DNA of 64,000 nucleotides from positions 1-64,000 of the forward strand of contig NZ_FNCZ01000006.1 in the NCBI RefSeq assembly GCF_900099995.1, read 5' to 3'. The notes beneath the pieces were generated by a model, which saw only the letters and a list, made by a program, of their open reading frames with translations, did not search any database and was not told the DNA's origin. The position numbers and the translations under genes are program-made. The stretch comes from Winogradskyella thalassocola (lineage in GTDB: Bacteria; Bacteroidota; Bacteroidia; Flavobacteriales; Flavobacteriaceae). How positions within the stretch are numbered: the stretch's first letter is position 1; each line of letters starts with the position of its first letter. Below, piece by piece: positions 16,703-26,102 of this stretch.

Positions 16703-17193
16703 GCGCGAATAGTTTCTTTCATAAAACCATGTAGTTTGTGCATTTCGGACATTCCTTTAGAGCGTCCAATTCTTCCTGCAAAATATAAGGCAAACCATAT
16801 CACTATCATTAGTAATGATAGTGCTATTTGTATAGCATAAGAATTTCCTAAAGTGGCATTTGTATAAGCCCAAATACCAAACCCAAAAAATAATACAGCG
16901 ACTATAAAATGAAAAAACATAAACATAGTCCAAACGGTTGGGTTAGGGCCAAATAAACCATGAACTACTGATTTATGGCTGTCTTCTTCGTTAATTTCTA
17001 AGTGTAATTGAGGCGACCAAAAGTGCTGATCTTTTTTAGGGATTTTTATAAAAACATGATCGTCAATTCTTGAGACAATAAAATTGTTTTGATTTAATTT
17101 AGAGTCTTCAAATCCTTTTAATAGTGTTTCGTTATTCGTTGTCACTTCAAATTTGAAGCGTGGTCTTAGTACAATTTCATTAGTGAGTGACAT
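16693..17193 (-). CDS. Small membrane protein with two TM segments, unknown
   Basis: A 166-residue protein. The N-terminal ~85 residues are soluble and beta-rich (RFKFEVTTNNETLLKGFE, DHVFIKIPKKDQHFWSPQLH). Two transmembrane helices follow (~92-112 and ~119-139), then a basic tail with GRIGRSKGMSEMHKLHGFM. No known domain is recognised. It starts 19 bases after the OmpA/PorE-like gene on the same strand, so it could be the last gene of the T9SS cluster, although a link in function is not shown. Its end overlaps era by 10 bases. Confidence 0.75.
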   Translation of the reverse strand: MSLTNEIVLRPRFKFEVTTNNETLLKGFEDSKLNQNNFIVSRIDDHVFIKIPKKDQHFWSPQLHLEINEEDSHKSVVHGLFGPNPTVWTMFMFFHFIVAVLFFGFGIWAYTNATLGNSYAIQIALSLLMIVIWFALYFAGRIGRSKGMSEMHKLHGFMKETIRAYR

Positions 17194-17212
17194 ATTTAAA
17201 AAAGATAGGTTT

Positions 17213-19099
17213 CTATTTTAAAATTAGAAATTCACAACGTCTATTTATTGAAAATTCGGTTTCCGTACAGTTTTCCCCACAAGGCACTAAGGGTTTCGTT
17301 TCACCATAACCTTTAGATGTTAAACGTGCTCTAGGTATTCCGTTCTCTACAAGATATTCTAAAGTCGCACGCGCTCTTTTTTCAGAAAGGTCCATGTTAA
17401 ATTCATATCCTGCTCTAGAATCGGTGTGTGCACCAAGTTGTATTTCCATCCTCGGATATTTGGTCAATAAAGCGACTAATACATCTAACGTTCGTGCGGC
17501 TTGTGGTTTAATATCCCATTTTGCAAAATCAAAATAAATATTCTCTAATTCGATATACGTATTTCCTTCATCATCATCGGTAACAATTTCTTCAGCATCC
17601 TTGTAAGATTCAATTTCTAACTCAATATTAAATTCAATGTTACCTTTATCATTAGTGTCAAAAAATTCAAGTTGAGGAATGTATTTGGGTTGAAAACCCT
17701 CTACCGAATATTTTTGACTTGGCTGTGTTGGAAGTTTATAGCGTCCATCTTCTCCTACTAATTGTTCGGCAACAACATTACCATCCTTGTCAAATAATGT
17801 GACTGTTGTATTAGGTAATATTTTACCCGTGACTTTGTCTGTAACTAAACCTTCAATAAAATACGTTCTTTCATTTTCGATACGTTTAAATGTATAGATG
17901 TTATCTAAACCAGATCGGTTAGAGGAAATATACCCCGTATTTATTGAATCTATTACGACAAAGGCAAAATCGTCTTTTTCACTATTTATAGTTTCACCTA
18001 AATTGAGAGCCTCTAAGAATTCATTATTATTTACGCTACTAGCAAAGAGGTCTAAACCACCAAATCCATGTTTACCATTTGAAGAAAAGTAAAGTGTACT
18101 GTCTTTAGCAACAAATGGGAACTGTTCTCTACGAATTGTATTAATATTTTCACCTAAGTTGATAGGAGTTCCAAAAGAGTTATCTGCATAAACATCCACA
18201 TAGAAAATATCAAATGACCCTAAAGTATTAGGCATATCACTAGAAAAATAGAGTCGAGTTTCGTCACTATTAAGAGATGGATGCATTGTAGAATAGGTTT
18301 CGCTAGAGAAAGATACAGGCTCAACATTGGTCCATTCGTTATCAACAAGTTCTGCTCTAAAAATACTAACGACTGCAATTTTTGTTGAATCTAAATCAAT
18401 TCGTTTTTTGAGATTTCTAGAAAAATACATGAATTTACCATCTTTTGTGAACACAGCGTTACTTTCATGTTGTTTTACAGCGTTAATCTCGTCGTTAAGT
18501 GGTTGAATACTGTCTAAAGTAATGTCGCCATCTTTTGTTGAAACAATTCCTTCATATAAATCTAAATAGGGTTTACCATTCCATTTATAATTTGGATTCT
18601 CTATATTTTTAGTGGACGCAAAAACAATTTTATCACCATGAAGACCAACTCCAAAACTAGAACCGCCAACATCTTCGGTGAGATTTTTTAATTCATATTT
18701 ATAAGGGACAATACGTTTTAGTAATTCCTTTAACTCTGGTGTGTTGATAGTATCATTTAGATGGCGTGTTGAGATTTCATCAGCTTTTTCATAATTTTTA
18801 GTGCCTTTTAAAACTTGAAAATATTTAAAATAGAAATCCTCTGTTAGTTCAGTGCTAATCTTTAAATCATAAACTTGTTTATAGGCTTTATAAGCTTTAT
18901 CAAATTCAGAATTATAATAGTAACAATCTCCTAATTTTTCTAAATTATCGGCTGTTTTAGGAAGACTAGTAAAGATTTCTGCAGCTTCAACATAAGCTCT
19001 GTTTTCATAAAGCATATGCGCTTTGCTTGAGGATTGAGAGAAACACAGTATTCCTGTTGCTAAAGCCGTTAATAGTATGTAAAGTTTAAACGTTTTCAT
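17213..19099 (-). CDS. PorE-like OmpA-family protein of the T9SS
   Basis: A 628-residue envelope protein with the domain order seen in PorE of the type IX secretion machinery. After a signal peptide (~1-22) come TPR-like repeats (~28-125), then a beta-propeller of PD40/WD40-like blades (~140-410; blades such as MHPSLNSDETRLYFSSDMP and FPFVAKDSTLYFSSNGKHG). A carboxypeptidase-regulatory-like domain (~425-500) and a C-terminal OmpA domain (~515-628) follow. The OmpA part carries IYFDFAKWDIKPQAA and HTDSRAGYEFNMDLSEKRA, which bind peptidoglycan in this family. The lipobox is poor (GILCFSQ), so the protein may be periplasmic rather than lipidated. It starts 10 bases after the PorP/SprF gene in the same apparent operon and probably ties that machinery to the cell wall. 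Confidence 0.88.
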   Translation of the reverse strand: MKTFKLYILLTALATGILCFSQSSSKAHMLYENRAYVEAAEIFTSLPKTADNLEKLGDCYYYNSEFDKAYKAYKQVYDLKISTELTEDFYFKYFQVLKGTKNYEKADEISTRHLNDTINTPELKELLKRIVPYKYELKNLTEDVGGSSFGVGLHGDKIVFASTKNIENPNYKWNGKPYLDLYEGIVSTKDGDITLDSIQPLNDEINAVKQHESNAVFTKDGKFMYFSRNLKKRIDLDSTKIAVVSIFRAELVDNEWTNVEPVSFSSETYSTMHPSLNSDETRLYFSSDMPNTLGSFDIFYVDVYADNSFGTPINLGENINTIRREQFPFVAKDSTLYFSSNGKHGFGGLDLFASSVNNNEFLEALNLGETINSEKDDFAFVVIDSINTGYISSNRSGLDNIYTFKRIENERTYFIEGLVTDKVTGKILPNTTVTLFDKDGNVVAEQLVGEDGRYKLPTQPSQKYSVEGFQPKYIPQLEFFDTNDKGNIEFNIELEIESYKDAEEIVTDDDEGNTYIELENIYFDFAKWDIKPQAARTLDVLVALLTKYPRMEIQLGAHTDSRAGYEFNMDLSEKRARATLEYLVENGIPRARLTSKGYGETKPLVPCGENCTETEFSINRRCEFLILK

Positions 19100-19109
19100 G
19101 TGTCTTCAA

Positions 19110-20048
19110 TTAGAAAAATCTTGGGGATTTATCGTAGCCTTTTCCGAGGTTGCCAATGTTGAATAATAAAAGTAATTCGTGCGAACCAGAATTAAATCGA
19201 CCTAAATTAGAGATTGTATGGTCGTAAGCATAACCAATGCGAACTGCTGGCGACATAGAAAAATTAAGCATACCAGTTACAGAATCATCGTAACGATATC
19301 CTACGCCAAATTCCACTTTGTCATACATTAATACGTTAGCCGTTAGATCTACGGATAATGGTGCGCTATTAACATACTTAGCCATGAAGGCAGGTTTGAA
19401 TTTAAAATTATCGCCAAAGTTTAAAACATAACCACCAGTGAAAAATAAATGCATATTTTCTGCAGCTTCAGAAACAACGCCACTATCGTCTTGAAGATGT
19501 TTTGTCTGTAATAAATTAGGCGCTGATAAGCCTAAATAATAATTTTCTGAAAAATAAAATAATCCAGCTCCAACATTAGGAAAAGTTCTATTTATATTTT
19601 CTGCAAAAGCCGGATCTGGTAATGGATCTGAATATACAAAGCCATCAAAATTAGTACTGTAAAATGTAGCTCCTGCTTTAATTCCAAATGATAATTTTGA
19701 ATTTTTACCTACAGGAAGAACATAAGCAATATCTGCAAAAGCCCCAGTTTGTGTTACAACATCTCCAATTTCATCATGTACAAAAGAAATACCTCCTTCT
19801 AAACGATCTGTTATTTTAGAATGTACAAAAAGTGATCCTGTTGTAGGGCCACCAATAGATCTTGCCCATTGTGATCGGTAAAGTAAACCAATGTTCATTG
19901 TAGTCTCATCGTCTGTGGCGTACGCAGGATTTATAACACTCATATTATACATGTATTGTGTGTATTGAGGGTCTTGTTGCGCATGTGATGAGAACCCTAA
20001 AAATAGAGTTATAATCGCAATGCTATATGTGGTTAATTTACTTATCAT
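19110..20048 (-). CDS. PorP/SprF-family T9SS outer membrane protein
   Basis: A 312-residue outer membrane barrel protein. After the signal peptide (~1-23, ending SSHA), the family hallmark QDPQYTQYMYNMSVINPAYA is present (~24-43). It is followed by LYRSQWARSIGGPTTGSLFVH and a beta-rich body ending in LLLFNIGNLGKGYDKSPRFF. In Flavobacterium johnsoniae, SprF of this family is needed to secrete and anchor its adjacent partner SprB, a type B T9SS cargo. Here the gene starts 15 bases after a 1,891-residue type B cargo gene, so it most likely serves that adhesin. This pairing is established for the family; for this gene it is inferred from position. Confidence 0.92.
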   Translation of the reverse strand: MISKLTTYSIAIITLFLGFSSHAQQDPQYTQYMYNMSVINPAYATDDETTMNIGLLYRSQWARSIGGPTTGSLFVHSKITDRLEGGISFVHDEIGDVVTQTGAFADIAYVLPVGKNSKLSFGIKAGATFYSTNFDGFVYSDPLPDPAFAENINRTFPNVGAGLFYFSENYYLGLSAPNLLQTKHLQDDSGVVSEAAENMHLFFTGGYVLNFGDNFKFKPAFMAKYVNSAPLSVDLTANVLMYDKVEFGVGYRYDDSVTGMLNFSMSPAVRIGYAYDHTISNLGRFNSGSHELLLLFNIGNLGKGYDKSPRFF

Positions 20049-20063
20049 TTTATTATGTCATAA

Positions 20064-23000
20064 TTATCTATTCAGATAGACTCGTCCTTGTTGTGCTTCC
20101 CGTTCTCCATCGTTAAACTCTAATACATAAAAATAAACACCGGCAGGAAGTTCGGTACTATTTTTTTTCGATGTTCCATCCCATTTAGGAGAATTAATAT
20201 CTCCTTCATAAAGGATGTTTCCGTATCTATTATAAACACTTAGTTTAAAGTTAGGATATAGATCATTTAGCCATAGAATATCGAAAACGTCATTAATTCC
20301 ATCGTCATTTGGCGAAAAACCATCAGGTATTAAAAGCTCTCCTATACAAGGAATAAAGCTTATAGTAACTTCTAATCGTATGTTACTTTCACAACCATAC
20401 TCAGATATTAATGATCCATAATAAACCGTCCCTTCCTGTAAAGCTTCTGTCTCATCATAAGCAATACCATCAATCGGTGCGTCATACCAAATAACAATAC
20501 CCTCGTTAACAATGTTGTTAGATAAGTCAGTTATTGTTGGGCTGTCTTCTAAACAAAATTCAGTACCGTTATCAATTATCTCTGGTGCAGGTAATTCTTC
20601 AACTAATATTTTGATAGGTTCTACAGAACTCGTAATTGCACTACAATTTTGTCCTAAAACGAATAATTGAGTAAGCGTAACAAATGTTAGACCAGAATTA
20701 GGTAATAATACCTGTGGAATTGTAAATGAAGCATTACCTCCTATTATTGTAATAGCTATGGTATTTACTGAATTGTTAGCTTCCGTAAGCGAATAGACTA
20801 TAGAGTAATCTCCATCAGGTAATTGATTGGCTCCTGTAATATCAATAATAGCATCTTCTAAACCGACACAAATGACATTGTCTACAATAGACATGGTTAG
20901 TCCTGTAAGGTCTGGAAGGTCAATTATTGTAACATCTACATTAGCAGAATTAGTAATACCACATTCTGTTGATGTGACTGAATAGGTGTAAATACCAGCG
21001 GTATCAATCGTTGGATCGAAATATCCGGTGCCACTTGCTAATGCAGGCGTCCAAGTTCCTCCTATTTCTGGTAATCCGCCAAGACTATCAAAAAGATTTA
21101 CAGAATCTGTTTGATCTATACATAGATTAAGTGTATTGTCGGTACCTGCGTTTGGCTCTGGTAAAATTGTAACGGTAATAGTAGCAGTTGATTCAGGACA
21201 AGACGATGTACTATCTGAAACGGTATACGTATAATCACCAGCAGCATCAACGCTAGGGTCAAATTCTCCTGTTCCACTAGTTAATGCCGGAGACCATGTT
21301 CCTCCTGTTTGTGGAGTACCTCCTAAACTGTCAAATAAATTCGCTGTGGAAGCATTGCTACAGAATTCAATAGCTCCATCAGTTCCTGCATCATTCGCGG
21401 TTGAAATTGTAACGGTTACGATTGCAGAGCTTGTTCCACATGTGTTACTTACCGTATAAGTGTAAGCACCAGCAGTATCTAGAGTTAAATCGAACATTCC
21501 AGTTCCACTCGCAAGAGCGGGTGACCATGTTCCACCAGCATCAGGTGATCCACTTAGGCTATCAATTAAATCAATTAAACTTGAATCATTTGAACATATA
21601 TCTAAGGTACCAACATTTCCAGCATCAGGTGTTTGTAAAATTGAAACTTCTACTGTTGCTGTGGCATCAGGACACGCAGCGCTAACACTAGACATCGTAT
21701 ACGTATAAGTGCCGGCAGCATCAAGGCTAGGATCAAACTCACCTGTTCCACTCGTAAGTGCCGGTGACCACGTTCCACCGACATCAGGTGTACCGCCTAA
21801 ACTATTAAATAAATCTACAGTTGCATCCGAACTACAAAGGTCAATTGAACCATCGGTTCCAGCATCATTTGTATCTGAAAATGAAACAGCAACGGTTGCA
21901 GAACTTGTGCCGCAAGAATTACTTACTGTATAGGTATAACTGTCTTCAGGATCAATATTAGGATTAAAAATTCCACTTCCGCTATCTAATACTGGAGTCC
22001 ATGTGCCGCCAGTATCAGGTGCTCCAGCTAAACTGTCAAATAAGTCAACTGCATTCGTAGAATCGCATAAATTAAGTGTACCATCATTTCCTGCGTTTGG
22101 TCCTTGTAAAACTGTAACTTCTACTATAGCTGTTGCATCCGGACAAGCAGGAGTCACACTAGTAATCGTATATGTATATGAACCAGCAGCATCTATACTA
22201 GGATTAAAAACTCCACTGCCACTAGCAAGTGCAGGAGACCAAGTTCCACCAACATCTGGAATACCTCCTAAACTATTAAATAAATCGACTATGGCATCAG
22301 AACTACACAAGTCAATTGAGCCATCAGTTCCAGCATCATTGGTATCTGAAAAAGAAACAGCAACGGTTGCAGAACTCGCACCACAAGAATTACTTATGGT
22401 ATAAGTGTAGATACCTTCAGGGTCTGTATTAGGGTCTAATATCCCTGTACCACTGTTTGGGGTAGGTGACCATGTTCCTCCTGATTCAGGGTTACCGGCT
22501 AAACCATCTAATAAATTAACTGTATTATTCGAATCACATAAATTAAGTGTACCATCATTTCCTGCATTCGGTCCTTGTAAAACCGTAACTTCAACCGTAG
22601 CTGTAGCATCCGGACAAGCAGGAGTCACACTAGAAATTGTATAAGTATAAGTGCCGGCAGCATCAAGGCTAGGATCAAACTCACCTGTTCCACTCGTAAG
22701 TGCCGGTGACCACGTTCCACCGATATCAGGTGTACCTCCTAAACTATTAAATAAATCTACAGTTGCATCCGAACTACAAAGGTCAATTGAACCATCGGTT
22801 CCAGCATCATTTGTGTCAGAAAAAGAAACATCAACGGTTGCAGAACTCGTACCACAAGAATTAGTTAGTGTATAGGTGTAAATACCTTCAGCATCTGTAC
22901 TAGGGTCAAAAATTCCCGTACCGCTATTTAATGTTGGTGACCACGTACCTCCAGCTTCAGGTGCTCCCGCTAAACCCTCAAGTAAATTGATTGTATTCGT

Positions 23001-25739
23001 AGAATTACATAAGTTTAATGTGCCATCATTTCCAGCATTTGGTTCTTCTAAAATTGAAACAATAACTGTAGCAGAATCATCAGGACAAAGGGTTGCACTA
23101 TTTAAAACAGTATACGTATATGTATTAGCCGCATCTAAAGTTGGATCAAAAATCCCTGTTCCACTTGAGAGTGCAGGTGACCAGGTTCCTCCAGTGTCTG
23201 GCAAATCTCCAAGTCTATCAAATAAGTCTATGGTTGTTGTGTCTGTACTACAAAATTCAACACTTCCATTTGTTCCAGCATAATTAGCATCGATTGAAGT
23301 CACTGATACCGCAGCAGAAACGTCACCACATATAGAATTTATTGTATACGTGTAAATGCCATCAGCATCTAAGTTAGGGTTAAAAACTCCTGTTCCACTT
23401 GAAAGTGCAGGAGACCAAGTTCCACCTGACTGCGGAATTCCATTTAAACTGTCAAATAAATCGACAGTATTTGAAAAACTACATATAAGTAAAGTGCCAT
23501 CACTACCAGCATCTGGGGACTGTTCTACCGTAACAACTACAATTGAAGAGTCGTCTAAACACGGTTCTGAGCCGGAAGTTGTATAGGTGTAAGTCCCTCC
23601 AGTATCTATATTAGGATCAAACATTCCGGTTCCACTAGCAAGTGGTGGAGACCAAGTTCCTCCTGTATCTGGTATACCTCCAAGACTATCAAAAAGATCT
23701 ATTGTGCCGTCATTGGTACAAATAGTAACAGCTCCATCTAGTCCTGCGTCTAGGAAGGGCGTAACGGTTATTGTAATTGTTGCTGAAGCATCTGCACAAG
23801 GAGTTGTTCCTGCTACTGTGTACGTAAAAGTATCACCTGTGTCGATTAAAGGATCATATATAGATGTTCCGCTTGCAAGTGCTGGCGACCAAGTGCCTCC
23901 AATTTCAGGATTACCACCGAGATAATCATATAAATCAAATGTTCCATTGTTACTACAGATATCTATTGTAGCGTTTAAACCAGCATCTGGTTCTGGTATA
24001 ATGATAACGTTAATGTCTGCCGAAGCATCAGGACATGGTGAAATGCCTGTTACAGTGTACGTATAAATACCAGCGGTATCTATTGAAGGATCAAAAATCC
24101 CACTTCCACTCGTTAATGTTGGAGACCATGTGCCTCCAGTTTCAGCAGCGTCACCGAGACTATCAAATAAGTCTACTGTAGTGAAATCATTACTGCAAAT
24201 TTCAAGTACACCGTCAGACCCTGCATTTGGCAATGGATTTATAGTGACAGTAACTGTTGCTGATTCATCAGGACAAGGAGTATTTCCTATGAATTCATAT
24301 GTGTAAGCTCCAGGACTATCAATAGTAGGGTTAAAAATTCCAGTTCCGCTATTTAAAGCAGGTGACCAAACACCACCGATATCAGGTATACCACCTAAAC
24401 TATCAAATAAATCAATAGTTCCACTTGTATCACAAATGTCTATGCTGCCATCTTCACCAGCATCTTTAAAGGGAGTTACCGAAACAGTCACTGTTGCCGA
24501 AACGTCGGTACAAGGAAGTGTACCACTGACGGTGTAGGTGTAAATACCATCTGAGTCTAAGGCTGGATTAAATTCACCAGTGCCACTTGCAAGAGCAGGT
24601 GACCAAATACCTCCAGTTTCAGGTGTGCCTCCTAGGCTAAGAAATAAATCAGTTGTATCACTATTGCTACATAAGTCTAAAGTTCCGTCTGTACCTGCAT
24701 TTGGTTCAGGTATTAACGTTACGGTTACTATAGCTGAATCATCAGGACAACTATTATTAGAACTTACAGTGTAAGTATAGATACCTTCAGCATCAATGTT
24801 AGGATCAAAAATACCTGTGCCACTATTTAAAGAAGGCGTCCACGTTCCACCAGAATCAGGAGTGCCACCAAGTTCTAAAAATAAATCAATTGTAGAGTTG
24901 CTATTGTCACATAAATCTAGCGTACTATCTTCACCTGCATTTGGAGCGATATCTAAAATAGCTAAAACAGATAATCGTCCTGTGCTTTCACAAGGAGGAT
25001 CTAGTGTTGTCGCATAATATGTTTGTCCGCTTTCTAAAGGAGTGGAAGGAGGTAATTCTAAAGCCGAAAACAATGAGATATACCAATTATTGTTGCCACT
25101 TGCTACTAAATCTCCTACTGTAGGTGTGAATTCTGGTGTGACACAAAAATTTTGAATCATATCTCCTGTCGGAATAGGTGTCGCGCCAACAAGTACTAAA
25201 ACAGATAGTCTTGATGTTCTACAGCTGCCATCTGGACTCGCTTGATCTGCATAATAAATAGTATTGTCAATTAAGATATCTGTATCGTTTAGAGGTGTGC
25301 CTCCAGAAGGGGATAAATACCATTGAACATCATTTCCAATTGCCACTAAACTACTTACTGTTGCTAGTGAAGGGTCATCTAAACAAACTCCCTGAAAATT
25401 ATCTCCAACAGGTGGTCCATAAATTGTAATGTCTACTCTAGCTCTTGCTCCACAGGTTCCAGAATTGTCATCTGCATAATAATCTTGGCCACTAATTAAA
25501 CTATCTGAATTTAGCAGAGGAACTGTTGAGGTTGGTGAATCATACCAAACTACGCCTCCTCCATTATCAATAGCTTGTAAGTCTCCAACGAGAACAGACT
25601 GCACATCACAAAGTGATTGTGAGCTGTTAGTAACTGTTGGACACTGTGCGTTGACAGCAGTAAATCCAAAGAGAATTAATATAAGAAGAAATGCTAATCG
25701 TATAGGATATCTTTTAAAACTGTACTGTTTGGCTTTCAT
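20064..25739 (-). CDS. SprB-like repeat adhesin with T9SS type B sorting domain
   Basis: An 1,891-residue surface protein. It has a signal peptide (~1-31, ending AVNAQ) and three Ig-like segments (~33-264). Then come 17 tandem Ig-like repeats of about 77-81 residues (~266-1605), each of the form AGTDGSIDLCSS, then LFDSLGG, GGTWSPAL, SGTGxFDP and YTYT. Most have paired cysteines. Two further Ig-like segments follow, and a type B sorting domain ends it (~1800-1891): PDGFSPNDDGINDVFDI, SVYNRYGNILYEG, PAGVYFYVLEF, GRVYLNR. Repeats 9-14 alternate two subtypes in a 157-residue (471-base) higher-order unit. The first gene of a cluster with its PorP/SprF and PorE-like partners, it is presumably a gliding or attachment adhesin; the ligand is unknown. 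Confidence 0.92.
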   Translation of the reverse strand: MKAKQYSFKRYPIRLAFLLILILFGFTAVNAQCPTVTNSSQSLCDVQSVLVGDLQAIDNGGGVVWYDSPTSTVPLLNSDSLISGQDYYADDNSGTCGARARVDITIYGPPVGDNFQGVCLDDPSLATVSSLVAIGNDVQWYLSPSGGTPLNDTDILIDNTIYYADQASPDGSCRTSRLSVLVLVGATPIPTGDMIQNFCVTPEFTPTVGDLVASGNNNWYISLFSALELPPSTPLESGQTYYATTLDPPCESTGRLSVLAILDIAPNAGEDSTLDLCDNSNSTIDLFLELGGTPDSGGTWTPSLNSGTGIFDPNIDAEGIYTYTVSSNNSCPDDSAIVTVTLIPEPNAGTDGTLDLCSNSDTTDLFLSLGGTPETGGIWSPALASGTGEFNPALDSDGIYTYTVSGTLPCTDVSATVTVSVTPFKDAGEDGSIDICDTSGTIDLFDSLGGIPDIGGVWSPALNSGTGIFNPTIDSPGAYTYEFIGNTPCPDESATVTVTINPLPNAGSDGVLEICSNDFTTVDLFDSLGDAAETGGTWSPTLTSGSGIFDPSIDTAGIYTYTVTGISPCPDASADINVIIIPEPDAGLNATIDICSNNGTFDLYDYLGGNPEIGGTWSPALASGTSIYDPLIDTGDTFTYTVAGTTPCADASATITITVTPFLDAGLDGAVTICTNDGTIDLFDSLGGIPDTGGTWSPPLASGTGMFDPNIDTGGTYTYTTSGSEPCLDDSSIVVVTVEQSPDAGSDGTLLICSFSNTVDLFDSLNGIPQSGGTWSPALSSGTGVFNPNLDADGIYTYTINSICGDVSAAVSVTSIDANYAGTNGSVEFCSTDTTTIDLFDRLGDLPDTGGTWSPALSSGTGIFDPTLDAANTYTYTVLNSATLCPDDSATVIVSILEEPNAGNDGTLNLCNSTNTINLLEGLAGAPEAGGTWSPTLNSGTGIFDPSTDAEGIYTYTLTNSCGTSSATVDVSFSDTNDAGTDGSIDLCSSDATVDLFNSLGGTPDIGGTWSPALTSGTGEFDPSLDAAGTYTYTISSVTPACPDATATVEVTVLQGPNAGNDGTLNLCDSNNTVNLLDGLAGNPESGGTWSPTPNSGTGILDPNTDPEGIYTYTISNSCGASSATVAVSFSDTNDAGTDGSIDLCSSDAIVDLFNSLGGIPDVGGTWSPALASGSGVFNPSIDAAGSYTYTITSVTPACPDATAIVEVTVLQGPNAGNDGTLNLCDSTNAVDLFDSLAGAPDTGGTWTPVLDSGSGIFNPNIDPEDSYTYTVSNSCGTSSATVAVSFSDTNDAGTDGSIDLCSSDATVDLFNSLGGTPDVGGTWSPALTSGTGEFDPSLDAAGTYTYTMSSVSAACPDATATVEVSILQTPDAGNVGTLDICSNDSSLIDLIDSLSGSPDAGGTWSPALASGTGMFDLTLDTAGAYTYTVSNTCGTSSAIVTVTISTANDAGTDGAIEFCSNASTANLFDSLGGTPQTGGTWSPALTSGTGEFDPSVDAAGDYTYTVSDSTSSCPESTATITVTILPEPNAGTDNTLNLCIDQTDSVNLFDSLGGLPEIGGTWTPALASGTGYFDPTIDTAGIYTYSVTSTECGITNSANVDVTIIDLPDLTGLTMSIVDNVICVGLEDAIIDITGANQLPDGDYSIVYSLTEANNSVNTIAITIIGGNASFTIPQVLLPNSGLTFVTLTQLFVLGQNCSAITSSVEPIKILVEELPAPEIIDNGTEFCLEDSPTITDLSNNIVNEGIVIWYDAPIDGIAYDETEALQEGTVYYGSLISEYGCESNIRLEVTISFIPCIGELLIPDGFSPNDDGINDVFDILWLNDLYPNFKLSVYNRYGNILYEGDINSPKWDGTSKKNSTELPAGVYFYVLEFNDGEREAQQGRVYLNR
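21600..23050 (-). repeat. 471-base higher-order tandem repeat within the adhesin gene
   Basis: Three copies of a 471-base unit (231 + 240 bases, encoding one short and one long Ig repeat). Corresponding positions recur at +471 and +942. The stretch starting near 21697 is almost identical to that starting near 22639, over at least 170 bases with only a few changes, while the middle copy is more diverged. Boundaries are approximate. Confidence 0.75.
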
Positions 25740-26102
25740 TAAAAAAATTTAAAATAATTGCTTTTGTTGAAATCAATGCCATGTATTTAAGATCAGCAAG
25801 TTTATTTTGTAACTATTTACTTGCTAAAATGAGAGATAGAGGGAAAACAAATATATGTAAATCGCCTATACATAACAAAATTAAAACAGACAGTTTTACA
25901 GTTTTTTTATTGGCTCAAAATGTTTATTAAACCTAGGTGTTTATCGATGTTTTGTTTTAACATATGATAACTATATTTATTCGTTACTTAGATGCACTTC
26001 AGTCTATTTGTTAATCAATGAATAATCTTAAATTTATAGGATTAAAGACTTCAAGAATGTAGCTAAATTTTTAGTTCTTTTTATGTTAATTCTTAAAATA
26101 AT
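25740..26102. other. Intergenic region holding the adhesin promoter
   Basis: About 360 AT-rich bases between two minus-strand genes. The only feature I can support is the adhesin promoter at 25848-25878. No small gene or clear terminator hairpin is seen for the upstream LysM gene. Confidence 0.6.
25848..25878 (-). promoter_or_regulatory. Promoter of the adhesin/PorP/PorE-like operon
   Basis: On the minus strand TTG (25878-25876), 20 bases, TATATTTG (25855-25848) match the Bacteroidota consensus. Transcription would begin near 25841, giving a leader of about 100 bases before the adhesin ATG. Confidence 0.7.

Noticed and set aside
20920..24944. CRISPR-like repeat array
   Set aside because: The repeats are long (about 240 bases), in frame, diverged and protein-coding, without short direct repeats and spacers.
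21422..25017. A series of plus-strand open frames inside the adhesin gene
   Set aside because: They are antisense shadows of the tandem repeats; they recur at the 471-base period, have no signal or domain, and the minus-strand frame is clearly the coding one.
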